Positions 1-14,094 of a stretch of 64,000 nucleotides of DNA are shown here, one piece after another (the stretch's first letter is position 1; each line of letters starts with the position of its first letter). The notes under the pieces were generated by a model that made no database searches, was not told the DNA's origin, and saw nothing but the letters and a program-made list of their open reading frames with translations. The DNA comes from Anisus vortex (Eukaryota; Mollusca; Gastropoda; Planorbidae). The stretch covers positions 24,276,533 through 24,340,532 of the forward strand of contig OX421495.1 of assembly GCA_949126835.1 (NCBI GenBank). Reading direction: 5' to 3'. Made by a program: the position numbers and the translations under genes.

Positions 1-105
1 AAACTATCAGTGAATTATGTAAAGTAATCATTGATCTAAATACAATAAGGATAGCGCCTCCTTAATAAATTCGTATGTGCAAATTATGGCTAGAATTGAC
101 CACAC

Positions 106-315
106 CAGGGGTAGGCAACCTTTTGATAACAGTGTGGTAAAGTAGGATTTCTAATTCATTAAGCGTTCCAAAAGGCTGAAGGTCATCCTGCTTTAGAAGT
201 CAACTTCTAGTAGAAGTACCTGAATTGGCTTTTTTTTTTGGTAGTCTTCCACGTGCCATTGAAAATCGCTCTGCGTGCCAAGTCTAGCACACGTGTCGTA
301 GGTTGCCGACCCCTG
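106..315. mobile_element. Short non-autonomous hAT-like element
   Basis: A 210-bp element with terminal inverted repeats: CAGGGGTAGGCAACC at the left and its counterpart GGTTGCCGACCCCTG at the right. This is the usual hAT-type end. The 8-bp flanks are gaccacac and gacaaaac, matching at 6 of 8 positions, as expected of an aged target duplication. There is no coding capacity. Confidence 0.75.
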
Positions 316-2431
316 GACAAAACTATCTACATCATTCACTTATCCACATAAGCGAGCTATAGGAATAAACCACCTATAATTAGAACAAATCTAGATCTAT
401 TCAATAAAAGGGAAGTCAAAGTCACTTGAAATTTATTTACAGGTCAGTGTTTAGGAAATCTAGTTTTATAGATAAGTGAAAGCTCTTTGATTTGGCCTCA
501 ATAATATTTTTTTCCAGTCCTAATCCATTCTTTTTATAGATCTGTGAAAGTAAAGATAACACATTGCAGAAAAGAAACTTGGCTTTTTTAAAGCATTATT
601 TATTTTCTCTTCTGTGTACATTGTGCAGTACTTAGTAATTGAAACAATAAACAAATATGTTGCTTGTAGTTTAGATAAAATATGATAGGCCTAGATCTAT
701 CTGAAGACATAGCACAAAAACAATAACACCCTTTTATTATCAAAAGCCTTTGCTAGAACATTTTAACATTAGAACATTCTACATTCTTTTAACTTTTTTT
801 TAGCTTTTATCCATTGAAAGCTGGGATTAAAAAGAAAGCACAGTTGATAGGTCTATATCTCTGGAGAAACACGATAATCCTGGAGGAATCTATATACTAA
901 GATTGTGGTTATTTTAGAAAGTTCTAAAATATAAGCACTCAAAATAGGCCTAAGGCTTAAGGAAATTTTGTGGGGTAGCAATTACTATATAATGGAATGT
1001 TATCACAAAGGCTACTTTTGTGTAGGTTATTATAGACAATATATGTTTATAATGAATACCTAGACCAACACGAGTATTGGATGGTGCAATGCGACCAATC
1101 AAAGATTCTGACATTATGGCCTATGGCAAATGTTTACAACTTTATTTTCCACAAAAAAAAAAAAAATACAATTATTTATACCAGACTTCTATAGCAGCCA
1201 TTCAATAAGTGTACAGCTCAGTATTAGCTTAGTTTAACAGACAGATCAATAATATTACTCTATCATTGATAAATTATGTTTCAATAGATTCAGATGAACT
1301 TGGGCTAATATAAAATCTTAAAATTGTTAGAATTGTTATATCAAATAAACATAAACACAATTTTCATCAATTAAGCATACAAATGAGTAGACTCCATTAT
1401 ATACAAATTGTAGAAACTTGCAACAAATCATATATAATTCATTTAGTGTAAAAACAAGTATAGATAAAAACCAAAATACATAAATAAGCATGAAAAAAAA
1501 TGTCATGATCCATATGTTACATAATTCAAACGTGATAATAGTTCATTTTCTAAGATTGCACACATATACCTACACACTTACTCAAGCCAGTGTATATAAG
1601 TCTCTAATTTACATTTATTGCATTTTTTAAAATGCATACTTTTTTAGAAATAGAGCATTTCTTTTATAAAATAAAAAAAACACTGCTAAAAATAGGTCTA
1701 CTTTTCCTTTTCAAATTAAATAGTTGTTTTTTCCTTAACTTCATTTCGACCATTCTCTAACATTTTTGTTAAGGCTTTTAAATTAGTTTTTTTATAGAAT
1801 TAATATTAGGTTCAACTTAAAAATCTTTACATCTAGTAAATATTAGTATTATAACTATTTTAAATAGCAATATTGAGAAAACATCTTTGTCATGGTAATA
1901 AAGAGGTGATAGATCTGTCTATGCTTGTGAATGATATCCTAACAAACAATTGGAATTTTAAATAAGTATTTAAAATAGATCAACGATTGGAAGACTATTG
2001 AAAGTTATTGCGTCCAAAACTTTAAACCGCTAGGCCTATGTATAAAACATATTACGTTCATAGCTTCATAGCTAAGACGTAGCCTATAACTTACACCTAA
2101 AATACATTAATTTAATTAGTGTTCATTATTATTTTACAAATTGTATATATTTTTCAAACTGAATTAGTCTGCAAAATGTCTGTGTTCGCGCATTTTATAA
2201 ACAAATTCAAATTAATAAAAGGTCTCTTTTTACTTTCGTTAATGCGTAGTAGTGTGTGCAGCGTTTAGTCTATGTTTTGGATGCTGTGAAAACAAGCTTT
2301 CAGTCTACGCGTAAATGCCCGCGCACTTTTCTGCCGCCTTTAAATGGTTTGTTGATTGCTAGCATACACAGAGTTTAATTATAATTATTATGTTACCTAA
2401 GCGTAATCCTCTACATCGGATGTCAACAACA
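316..2431. other. AT-rich sequence without recognisable genes
   Basis: Homopolymer-rich AT sequence with stops in all frames. Four of the window's TAGGCCTA palindromes lie in the first 3.5 kb (686, 945, 2031, 3466). No splice-consistent coding segment was seen. It lies downstream of the pseudokinase gene. Confidence 0.6.
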
Positions 2432-2582
2432 TATACCACGCGTGCCAGACTTGGCACGCAGAACATTTTTCAATGACACGCGAAAGACCCATAAAAAGGC
2501 ATTTCAAATCGCCCACAACAAATCTGTTGAAACGCTGAATGAATTTGGCACACTATTATCAAAAGGCTGCCAACCCGTGGTA
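2432..2582. mobile_element. Partial second copy of the hAT-like element
   Basis: It shares the internal segment GTGCCAGACTTGGCACGCAG and the end AAAAGGCTGCCAACCCGTGG with the element at 106-315 (opposite orientation for the shared internal segment). The left inverted repeat is missing or decayed. The short open frame across it is not a gene. Confidence 0.6.
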
Positions 2583-3292
2583 TACATAATATACATTAGT
2601 ACGATAATAAAATGTATCTGTACATCATTCTATTTACTTTTATTCATAGTATGAGATTACGTTTTCACAAGAATCGTTGTGCCATAATTGCACTGGAGAA
2701 GACAAAAAGTTTGTCCTTTTTTATAATGTATTTACAGAACAACATCTTTCCTTGTTAAAGTGTTGTTTGGTAGTTTTTGTTTGTATTGATTCTCCTTGGA
2801 GATTAACAATAAATTATAATAGAAAATATGACCAAAACAAAATAGATTCGGACAAACGGGAGATTAATGCATAATCAATATTATTACAACAAGAAAACAT
2901 GAAAGACGGGAATATACAGCCTACTCTTTAGCCCATCCAATAGGAGAATTTCACATTTAAAATCTTATTTCAATAAGTTGCATTAGAGTATTTAGAGTTA
3001 CTTTGAAATATATGTAAATACTACAAAATAATAGGCATGGACTATCTTTACTTTGTGACTTTTAACATAGGGTTGATATATTTCCATAGCTTTTTATTTT
3101 TAAAGAAAGTAAAAGATTGCTTTGAAACTTGGAATTTAATTTATTTATCACCGGTACAAATTTATTATTGAAAAATTGTGTGGGTTTTTTGTTCAGATTA
3201 TGCTCTACAACATTCTCCATGTGTGTATAGCAAAAGTTGTAGGAAATTATTTGTTTGTTATTAATAACATCGTTGTTTGTTGTCGTGTTTAC

Positions 3293-3394
3293 TTATAATT
3301 CTGTCTCTGTAATCGGATCTGTCAGTTGGCTAAGTATGGCTGTTGTTGTGGGTGGGGCTTCGTTCAACCAACACATGCGCATCAAGTCGAGAAT
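3293..3394 (-). other. Terminal exon 9: kinase C-lobe end
   Basis: This 34-codon exon follows the acceptor TCTCATTAG. It reads ILDLMRMCWLNEAPPTTTAI and ends ITETEL-stop. The pattern L-x-L-M-x-x-C-W followed by a helix is the classic helix H/I end of Tyr and Tyr-like kinases, with the usual arginine of subdomain XI missing. It joins exon 8 in phase 0. A minus-strand AATAAA at 3145-3140 is a candidate polyadenylation signal. Confidence 0.75.
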
Positions 3395-6300
3395 CTAATG
3401 AGAAAAAAAGAAAGAAAAAAACACAAAATATAATAATATATAAACTGTGATCCTTCAACTATCAATAGGCCTACACTAATTTCTGTGTGTGATAAATTTC
3501 ATAAAATACACTTCTAAATAATATAATAATATAATACCTGGTGTCCAGCAGAAGAGATGTCTCCGCTGCTTCTTAATCTCATTGCCAGTTTGTCGAATGT
3601 CTGGTGGTTGGCGGGAAGTAGGTCACTCATTCTGACAATTGAGACGCGCGAGCTAATGCCGTGACAGAATCGAATATGTCGCCCGTCCATCCCTGACAAT
3701 AAACCGACTACGTCTTTAGAGTCCTCTGTTTCTTCACGGCCAGGCAGCATCGCCACTTCCCTGATCACGGAGTCGTCCACATCCTGGGTACCTCTCAGTC
3801 CAAAATTCGAAGGCATGTTGATTGGAGGGCCCTGGTGGTTAAATATTCTCTCAATCATAAGCTCCTTTGGTATTTTGTTTTTCATCTCAGACGCGGAGCC
3901 ATGCCCCGAGAGAACATCTTGTAACGCTTTCAAGGAAAGTTCAGAGTCAGGACGGTTTATAAATGCTCTTGATTCGTCAGAATATTTCCCGGTCTCGTCC
4001 GGTATCTCTTTAATAATGTCATCCAGGGATGGGATTGGAGATAACTTATGAATCTGGTCCATCTCCTCATCGTCCTCATTTTCTAAGTCGCTGCTGCCAT
4101 CTGCGCCTCTGGCTAAGGCTTCATTGTTAAAATGTTCTGCCAGGGGGCTTAATAGTGAGTTAGTCCCCGTGTGGAGCTCACCTCGCGAGTCTCCAGGTAT
4201 GACCGAGACTTTGAAAGCTATGCCTTTCTTTAGCAGCTCTCGGTAGCGCCGGGAGGCAGCACTGCTGGCTTCGCTGGAGCTGCTGGTGTAGTGTTCCCTT
4301 GAGTGCGCCAGGTGCCTGTGGTTCCTCTTTAACTTATACGACCCTCGACGCTGCCAAGATTGACTCCTATGTCCAGGAGATGGATACTGCTCGTCTGGGG
4401 CGAGAATACAACCAGGCGACTCAGTCTGCTCTTTACTTCTCGGCAGTTTTCGTCTGTGCATATTGACGTCATAGGATGAGAAAGAGTTGCTGTTGCTCCA
4501 GGATTCAGAATCTTGACTTCCGGTCCAGCTGGAACTGTTCTTGTTTCTCTGTGAGCTACTGAGACAGTTGGAACACGCACAGCTGCAGGTGGTGCCTTGA
4601 GAGAAAGCTTCCGACGGCCCAGAACACGAGCCGTCCTCCACGGTCTGCAGTGCTGATGCCGCACAGAGACATGACTCTTCGCTGGAGACTGAGGCGCTGT
4701 CGAAGCCACTGTCGATAAGTTTGACACCTGGCGGCAAGTTCTTGTAGGAAGGGTCTTTGGAACTGTTGATTATTTCATTCATGTCGGACTCGATTTTCTC
4801 CACGCTGATTTGTTCTCTAGTGTAATTGTTTGACCGTGAGGATGAATCACTGTCTGTTGAACCTGCGTCCGCTGTAGAGGAAGATTTACCACTTAGTCTC
4901 GCTGATTCGTCGTAACTATTAAAACTGGACATTCTTTCAACGCCTACAGATTCTGCCATAGCTTGTTCTATGTGTGGTGATTGAGGTCTCTGTCCTGCAG
5001 GAGTCTGCTGCAACTGGGGAGATTGTGCTATAGGCGGAGGCTGCGCTTGGGGTGTTTGTGCTGTAGGAGGCTGTGGTGCCGGTCGAGATTTAGTTGACCG
5101 GACTTTAGAGACGGGCTTTCTCTCTTGTGTTACCTGGATTGACTTGTTTGGCATTTCTGGTCCACCTGTGTTCTGAATAATGCTATCTATTTGTGTTTGA
5201 ACAACCTCACCACTGATATTGAGCGTTCCATCGCCCCGTGGCGTCTTGGCATACTTCATCTCTATTTCTCTAGCCCTTGCCCCACGGACTTGAGCAACTG
5301 TCTGAAGTTGGGGAATAGCTACAACTTCTTTATTGTTCAATGCCTTCTTCAGGGCAGTCCTGGCTTTGGTTCGCTTCATCGATGACCTTTGGTTCCAGGT
5401 AGTCGATGCCGTGTTCCCAGCACTCGTAGGCCGTTCGGCTGATCGTTGTGATCTTTGAGTAGCAGAACTGGAAGCAGTGTTCGGCCTGGCGGTCATTAAC
5501 GTTAGACCTTTATTTTGCAGATGTGCCTCTTCGTTGTAGTTCAAAGAGCCTGGTATGTCTGGCAGTGTTTTGGTATTTGCTTTAGGGAAGAGAACTCCGT
5601 AGGGCACTTCTATAGTATTTGCCCCTAGCTCTCGCCTGACTCTTTCGTCATAGCTTTCTAAAAGCTGTTCTACCTCGGCGTCTTTTTTAGCTTTGAACAA
5701 TTCATCTAAAATTTCATCCCCTCGCCTTGACCTGTCTGTCATACCAGGCAAGACATCGAGACATTCCGAGTCTTTAGTCTGGCGGGCTGAAACTGGTCGA
5801 TACACCTGTTTGACGCCAGAAATTGTTGCCTTTTCCGAGACAGTATTATGCTCGGACAGTACAGGTGTACTTCCGCCACCACTGCCGTAGCCGGAGCTCG
5901 ATGCAGCACTGGACTTTTTTGCCTTCAGAGTGGCCGGAATAAAAACCTCCCTGCCGTCTTCCGTTTTTGACGTGACATAGCCAGCTTGTTGAAACTGGCC
6001 GTTTTTACGCGTGTACCGTTGACCGGATTCAAATACTTCTTCTTCAATAGTGTTTACACTTTCCGACATATTACTTTGGTGATGAAATACAGAATTCTCA
6101 GATGCTTCTTTTACCAAGGTTATTCTAGTAGCTTGAGGAAGAGCGTCACTGTGTTGTCTCCCATCTTCCATTTCAGATGTAGAATTGCTTTTCACTTGCT
6201 CTCTCCAGTTGGAACTGAGTGCCATGTCAGGGGAGCGAACCTGGAGTTTCCAGTTCTGATCAATGTTGTATTCTCTTGACTCTTCTAGCTCTTTAACACT

Positions 6301-9300
6301 CGTTAGCGTGTTTATCTTCTTTGAATCATTGCCGAGAATGGCGGGAATCTGTTTTTGGAAATCATCTTTTGCATCCAGCTTACTAGAAGCCCACATTTCA
6401 TTTACCTGCAGTCGACGCCCCAGTGTTTTTGACAGGTGAACTGCGTTGGCACTAACAGCTCCATTGTGGACACTCGGTGCTTTATCGTGATATGGCCGAT
6501 GGGACACTTTATGCCTGGGCTGCTGTGCCCAAGTTTGGTTTGAGTTTCGGAACTTTGGCTTCTTGATTAGCTGTTGGCACTCACAAACTCTGGCCAACAT
6601 CTCTATACCGACTAGAGCGTAAGCCCGGATATCTGGATACAGGAAACGTTTCCGACTCATAGTGCTGTTTGAAGATCCAGTCAGAAACGTTCCGTAGATC
6701 TGAGCATCTTCAAAATCTCCTACTGCAGCCCTTAGTGCAGCGTACTGGGGGAAAGAATATAGGGTATTAGTTTATGTTTAGTTTATGCACGAACATTTAA
6801 CACTAGTTTATTGTTAATGTATGCCATTTTTGGACAGTAGATTAGAGTAAGATTATGCAAGAACATAGGGCATTAGTTTATTGTTAATGTATGCCATTTT
6901 TGGACAGTAGATTATAGTAAGATTATGCAAGAACATAGGGCATTAGTTCATTGTTAACATTCATAAAAACATTGGTATACCGTTTTTAAACGATATTATA
7001 TATTATAATTAAATATATAACATCTTTTAATAAGTTGGCATTCATTTAGACCTATATAAAGACTTGAAATGAGACCGTCTATTTGGTTTAAAGTTACATT
7101 TAGTTCAATACCACATAGACAGAAACCAAACCTCACAAACTTATTCAACAGGATATAAATTGGCTAGCAGTTCTGACATAAGAACAGTCTTACAAACCTG
7201 TATGGAGCCCTTGAGATATACTGTAGATGACGTCAGATTCCTATGTAAAACATTCTGAGCGTGTAAATAAGACAACCCTTCGGCTATGTCATGCATGATT
7301 GTTCTTTGACATTGATCAGGCAGGGGCGTGTCCATTTTTTTCAAGAAATCCTGCAGATTTCCACTTGATGTTAACTCCAAACAGGTTAATCTGCATACAA
7401 GGAAATCAATAATGTGGATCATATAATAATAAAAAATGTGTCTTTGTTTAAACAGAAGTTTATGAACACATGTCAACGAGTGTTCAATAGATAAGCGAAA
7501 AATGTCTTATGTTCACTTAAAAATCTGCAGGTTTAAAAAAAAATTATAGATAGAAAAAAACCCATTATAACGCTAAGAATAGAGCCTAATATTCTTTTAT
7601 TATATTAATAATGTACAAGCTAAACATTGCGCCCATTATCTTTCTATCTATCGTCTATCTGTATTTCTGTTATTCCTTCGTGGAACTGTCTACACATCTA
7701 TATATATATCCTTCCTTCCATCTATGTATCTACTTCAGTCTATCTATCTGCCCATCAAGCCATTTATCCATTTATCTTTTTATTTATTTATCTATCTGTC
7801 TGTCGGTCTCTCTGTCTTCCCGTCCACGCGTCTGTTGACTTATTTATAATATTTATCCATACTCATATCTATTTATTCTTCTCCCCCTCCCTCCCTCTCT
7901 CCCTCCCTCTTTCTTTCTTTCTTTCCAGCTGATATCGGGTACTTCTTTTAACATGTTTGTTTTTTGTTCTAGTAAAAAGGGTTTTTATATATATGTGTAC
8001 ATAAAATGTATTATAAAACATATTTATTTTAAGGCCTTAGAATGATAAAAGTATTAAATCACTTGCGACATAAGTTCATGTTACCAAAGGAAGTCCAGGT
8101 ATGGGAGTGTGTACAAATACAAAGAGTTATAAAATTCACCTTGAGTCCAAAACAGCTTTAATCACCTTGAGTTATAAACAGTCAAAAATTTCAAACCCTG
8201 AGTCACATACAGCAATAAAATACACATTAAGTCACAAACAGTTATAAAATTCACATTGAGCCACATACAGTTCTAAAATTCACATTGAGTCAAAAACAGT
8301 TATAAAATTCACCCTGAGTCACATACAGTAATAAAATTCACATTAAGTCACAAACAGTTATAAAATTCACATTGAGTCACATACAGTTTTAAAATTCACA
8401 TTGAGTCACAAACAGTTATAATAAAATTCAGCTTAAGTCACATACAATTCTAAAATTCACCTTGAGTCACTAGCCACAATGTTCCCACTAATGAGAGTCA
8501 TAGTTTCATAGTAAGGGTTGGAGTTGCTGGTCCACAGACACTGCAGGACACTGGCACTGTGAGATTTTCTCAGGAGACCCAGCACCACGATTTCCTGGGC
8601 CCAGGCCTTGATGTGTTCGGGGCCGTACACTTTCAACAGCCCCTGTTTCCAGACCCCTTTGCCTGCTGCCCAGCTTGCTTTCAAACGAACTCTTCCAGGT
8701 CCCTGTTAGGATTTCAAATTAAATGAAAGTAAAATGGCAAATAAAAAAATCTAGTTCTTCGCTAGACAAATAAACAGTGTTTTTTCACTATCTCTCTATC
8801 TTTCTATTTATCCATCTATCTATCTATTTGTCTATCTGTCTGTATGTCTATCTTTTTATTTATCTTTCTATCTATCTGTCTTTCTTTTTGTATGTCTGCT
8901 TTTTCATCCACCGATTCCTTGATACAACTAATATTTTTGTATCTAGGTATCCATCGATCTGTGTGATATGTCTGGTTATCCCAGTAGTTGTTTGCGTCTA
9001 AGTGTCTATCTATTTGTTTATCTATATATCGATATATCTAACTGCCTATCTACCCATCGATTTATCTATATGTCTGTTTATGTAATATGTCTGGTTATCT
9101 CTCCTTGTTTAAGCACCTACCTATAAACTAAAAATAAACTGCTTGTATCTATCTCTATTTACACAGTGATAGGCTTCAAATTACAAGAAACAATGGAGGT
9201 GTCGATTTGCGTCTTTACATTATTTTATGTATTTCCTTACCACCTAGAAAACAACAAACACACAGGTACACATGCTACACCAGAGATTCCATTTCAGCTC

Positions 9301-12300
9301 TCCACTCTCGAATTACACACTTTATTAGTTATCCAGACACTCACCTCAGTTCTAATCAGCTCCAACTGCTTCAACCTGTGGTGTGGCTCTTTCTTGTGTC
9401 CAGTTCGGTCACAGCACAGGCTGCTCCACATGGTCAGCTGCACCAGGGCCAAAATTACGTGCACAATGACCAGGGCAGCAAAGGTCAAGAGCCCCGCCCA
9501 CTGTGGCGCACTGGCCTGAGTTTTGTTGCCGTAGACCACTGCCGTCAGTACAACTATCAACAGTAGAGCCATGCCCAACTCTATCAGAATGAACTTGTGC
9601 AAACTACGACCTTGTTCCATCTATGATAACAAATGGAAATTATTTTTTTTAGAAACCAACTTCTGTTGTTGTGAAAATAAAGTAATTGTTTATATAGACT
9701 CTCTTATTCTTTATTCCACCCCGTGGAGCATATTAACAAGTATTCCATCGGACAGAATTAATTTATAGACCCGGTAAAGTAGCGTTCACCAGTTTCTGTA
9801 GACCATGGCATACTATGGGACTGTGTAGCCTGTACATGCCCAGCCGCGTATATTTTACCCCTACTTATATCAGGCACCCATCAGAGCTGGTTAGACTCAT
9901 GGACGCCCTCGGCCACCAACATGAATCTGACATTGAAGCTTAAAGAAAGTTTTGATTATTTTACAATTGGCTTCTTTTTTTTAATTTTTTCTTTTTCAAC
10001 TCTTTTTGTTATTTGTTTGTTGTTGTTTTTGATCTGTTGTTATTGTTTTACAGATAGAAATGACATTTTATTTATATCTTCGCAAAACAAAATAAGAACT
10101 ATAATAACTCGCCTTCTGCATCTGCCAGAGACTTGGTGATGATGCATGCACTCGTGTACTGGGACCAGCCCAGAATTTGACTGCAACTACCACACATAAT
10201 ATAAAGGAGACTGCCAGAATGACCCACATGATGAAAAACAATATAGCACCAAATGTATCTCCTTTAGCACCTTCCTGGAAATTTGTGGAAGAAAAATTAA
10301 TATTATATTGTATACTGTGTTATAGTAAGTAAGTAAGTAAAGTAGGCCTACCCTTCGGACCAAACTGATCATATGGCACCCATTAGAGATGGGTAGACTC
10401 GGGGACACCCTCAAGTCTCGGGAAAAAATCCTAGCCTTCACCAGGATTCGAACCTAGAAACTTCGTACTACCGCTCGGCCACCATGCCCTTATACTGTGT
10501 TATAAAAGGCTGTAATTGGTTGCCTTTTAAATTAATGTCAGATTTTGATGAGCTCTCGTTTCAGCAAGACAATAGTCTAACGCTTGAAAATCAATCAGAA
10601 ATTAATAATTAAAAATTTATTTCCCATTTGGTTACTAATAAATGTATTCGTAAAACGACCAAAGTACCGAAGTAGAGATACTTATTTCTAAATGTATGAG
10701 AGTATAATTACTTAAACGTCGCTCTATCGTGTATAGCCTTAGATACAATTTGGTGCATGGACATCAATAAGACAAACAAACCATTAAGTTACGCTACAAT
10801 AAATGCACCCCCACACCATATTGTCAGGTTGTATTCATAAAAAGCTAACAATATGCAGGTGTTATTATAAAACCTACTTGTCGAACTGGGAAACACATAA
10901 GTGGGTATGGCGTGGATTGATCAAAGTCTTCTAGAGGTAAGACAGGTAGCGCAGACAGGATACAAATCACTACTTTCTGAAGAACAACCATCACCAGGAA
11001 ACCTCCCCACCTGCAAGGATACATATTATACATATATATCAATACACAAATAGGATATAGTATTAAATATATTTATATTTTGTATGTTTTTTATATGCGT
11101 GTGTCAAAATATTTTCTTAGTTTAAACTATATCCAATCCAACAATGTTTCCTAATTTCTCATTATATAAGCCTTTCTCCCCAAACTAGTTTTTTCTTAGC
11201 TGTTTTTAAAAATGATTTACTAATAGGCCTACTACTGCTAAACCTGTCTAGAATTAAAATTAGCTTCCTTGTCTTCTTTCATTCCCTTGCTAGCTAAACG
11301 ACAGAACTTAAATCCAGTCAACCAGAAAAATTTGTTCCAACCCATGACTAACAAAAAATGTATAAAACCACTAAATCGGAAGTAAGACAACATGATGATA
11401 CTTTAAGTTAGGAAATGGCAGTCTAATTAAAATTGTATTTGTATTACACAATGAGTTGTGTTAAATTAACAACAAGCTTCAATATGTTTACAGCTTTGGT
11501 ATTAGTTTAAGATATTGTATTAGCTTGTTATATAATTTTGTGTGTGTAAGCCTTATTTAGTTGCGACTATACAACCAATAACAATTATCACACACTATAT
11601 ATGTCTACACAATGCATAGCATCATAATAAAAGAAATCAAAATGCATAACATCATAATAGCCTACATGACATCACAATACTTGACATCATTGTACACAGC
11701 ATCACAATGCTTGTCAAAATGAATTATCAGTTATCAGATGAATACATGACATAACAATACAGTACATCACAACATATGACATTTCAATACACGGAATCAC
11801 ACTTAATAATAAAAACATACATAACAAAACATGGGACAAGGTAGCCGAGCGGCAGCGATCTGAAGGCCCTGGGTTCGAATCCTGGTGGAGGCTGGAGTTG
11901 TTTTTTTCCAGGACTTGAGAGTGTCCCTGAGTCAACCCAGCTCTGATGGGTATCCGACATTAGTTTGGGTAAAGTAAAGGCTGCTGGGCATTGTGCTGAC
12001 CACATATCCACTAGTATGCAGTGGCCACAGAAACTGATGAACGCTGCTTCACCAGCCCTATGATCAGTTTGGTCCGAATGGTACTTTAATTTACTTTTAC
12101 ATAACAAAACACAATACACAATCTCTACAAGTCATCAACTATACAAACCGATATAAGATATATACAGACGATGTACAAAACACAATACACAATCTCTACA
12201 AGTCATCAACTATGCAAACCGATATAAGATATATACAGACGATGTACAAAAAAAGTTTTCAATTCTAGCTGCCAATATTTTATAATCTTTTTGACATCCG

Positions 12301-14049
12301 CTACGTCATTTTAAGTTTTATACTTTTTCTTTAATTATTTAATTTTGGGTGATATTGTTTTTTTTCAATGTTTAACAGTATTGACATATTCCTGGTTCAA
12401 AATTACTTTTAGTCAACCAAAATACCTACAGTACATATTGATATGGATACAGACTTCACTGTAAATGTTACCTAAATGTGGATAAATGTGACATCTTGGA
12501 AGGATTCTGTATCAAGATTAATGTTATTCCCATGAAGGTGAGCGATGACGCAAGGTCAAGGACACCAAAAAGTAAGAAAAATCCTGAAAAGATAGAAAAA
12601 AAACAATTTAAAAAAAACTACTAAAGCTTAAACGTGGGTCTCTGTGTGTGCCTGTTTGTCTGTGTGTTTGTGTATATCCTGTGATTTAGCATGTATGTGT
12701 GGTTAAAGCCAATCAGTAAAGGGTAAGGGAAGGATTGCAAATGAGGTAGAAAATCAATGGATCAATACATCAATGAATCAATAAATCAATATGTCAGCAT
12801 CAAAGCAAGAGAAAACAATTGAAAGAAAAAACTAACTTACGTAACCCAGAAATCAGTAGGATTGAAAGACCACAAACAAATAAACACACTAACAGAAACT
12901 TAGATATTCAATGTAAACAATGCATAGCATTGCAAAACAAACTACTATGTCATTTTGCCACTTGTGTGAAATTACACTAAAAGATGTATTAGATAGCTAT
13001 TAGATTTAAATCCCATTAAATAAGACTTATTTCCCCTGATTTGTGTTATATCTTTCATTGGTTGACCATCACAAAAGATTTCTCTTAACTCGTATCATTG
13101 AAAGCAATACAAATTATTGTGAGCTATAAGATATAAAAGGCAGAGGGATGAATAAAAGAAATTTCACGGGAAAATTTGTATTTAATTATACCTTTGTTTT
13201 ATTGTTTTTAAATTTACGGATGTTTTATGTAAAAATTTTTGCTGCGAATAAAATATTTAACACATAGGTCTAATAATTATTTCTCTCAGTAAAGCATTCA
13301 TCATTGATGAAAGAGGGTGCAATTTTACAAAGAAGTCTGAAGACACAATAATTGATCTAAGATATAAAATAATAAATTATTCGATCAATCACTCAATTAA
13401 TAACTATTTCTGAATACATCTTTTTATTTATCTATAAATAATCAATATATAAATATATCTATTTATCAATCTATAGACCAACATCTATAAATCAATCTAT
13501 GAACCAGTTAATCAATTTACGCATAAAAGGATAAATAGAGATATATTTAGAAATCTGATTAGTCTGGCTATCTGTCATTTTTGTTGTGTGTTTGTGTGTC
13601 TGTAAAATATCCCCCCCCCTATCTACAGATGAAGTCTCTGTATTATTTTCCCTTGAATCTTTGCTTTAAAAGTCTGTTATTTTTTTAAGAGTCTTTTTAT
13701 GTATTTTACCATCTCCTATCCGACTAATGAGAAATCAGTAGCGTGATATGATAAGTCTGAATATTCACCAGTCTCAAGATTCATGTGTGTTTAAAAATAA
13801 TATAAATCTATAGCTTAGCAGTGAATGAACATGAGTGCGTCAGATTTAAAATGAGAAACGACAAAGATTTTTTATAAGAAACTTATATCTTTATAGAAGG
13901 AGTGTCTGTAATATATTATTATAAGATATCAATCTTTGGATGCTTATAGTTTTACACTGTTGGCGTTAAACTTTACAATTACACTTACAAAAACATGGCT
14001 AAGCAGGTATTTATATATATACTGTATATATATATATACAGAAAGAGAC

Positions 14050-14094
<45 letters not shown>

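Larger units (their letters stand above)
7198..8702 (-). other. Pseudokinase N-lobe and catalytic-loop exons (exons 6-7)
   Basis: Exon 6 (8702-8461, residues 317-396) starts with GPGRVRLKASW, like a kinase glycine loop. It has a candidate beta-3 lysine in GLLKVYG and a helix C/beta-4 stretch ending PYYETMTLISGN. Exon 7 (7390-7198, residues 397-461) has SSGNLQDFLKK (hinge/helix D), HDIAEGLSYLHAQNVLHRNL (helix E and catalytic loop) and STVYLKGSIQ. The HRD aspartate is Asn and the Mg-binding loop Asn is Thr. Splice sites: acceptor CCTAACAG before exon 6, donor CAAG/GTGAAT; acceptor GTATGCAG before exon 7, donor CAG/GTTTGT. Confidence 0.8.

Noticed and set aside
4329..4727. Minus-strand frame of 132 codons inside the large exon
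   Set aside because: An alternative frame of exon 8 of the pseudokinase gene, without domain or splice support.
7611..7932. Two overlapping frames rich in Ile, Leu, Tyr and Ser that look like membrane proteins
   Set aside because: They are translations of TCTA/TCTG microsatellite sequence inside an intron.
8125..8470. Regularly spaced repeats resembling a CRISPR array
   Set aside because: The units are contiguous, without unique spacers, in a eukaryotic intron; it is a minisatellite.
11826..11890. Possible tRNA gene (A and B boxes present)
   Set aside because: The acceptor stem does not close and the same sequence continues into a repeated SINE body seen about nine times; it is a SINE head, not a tRNA gene.
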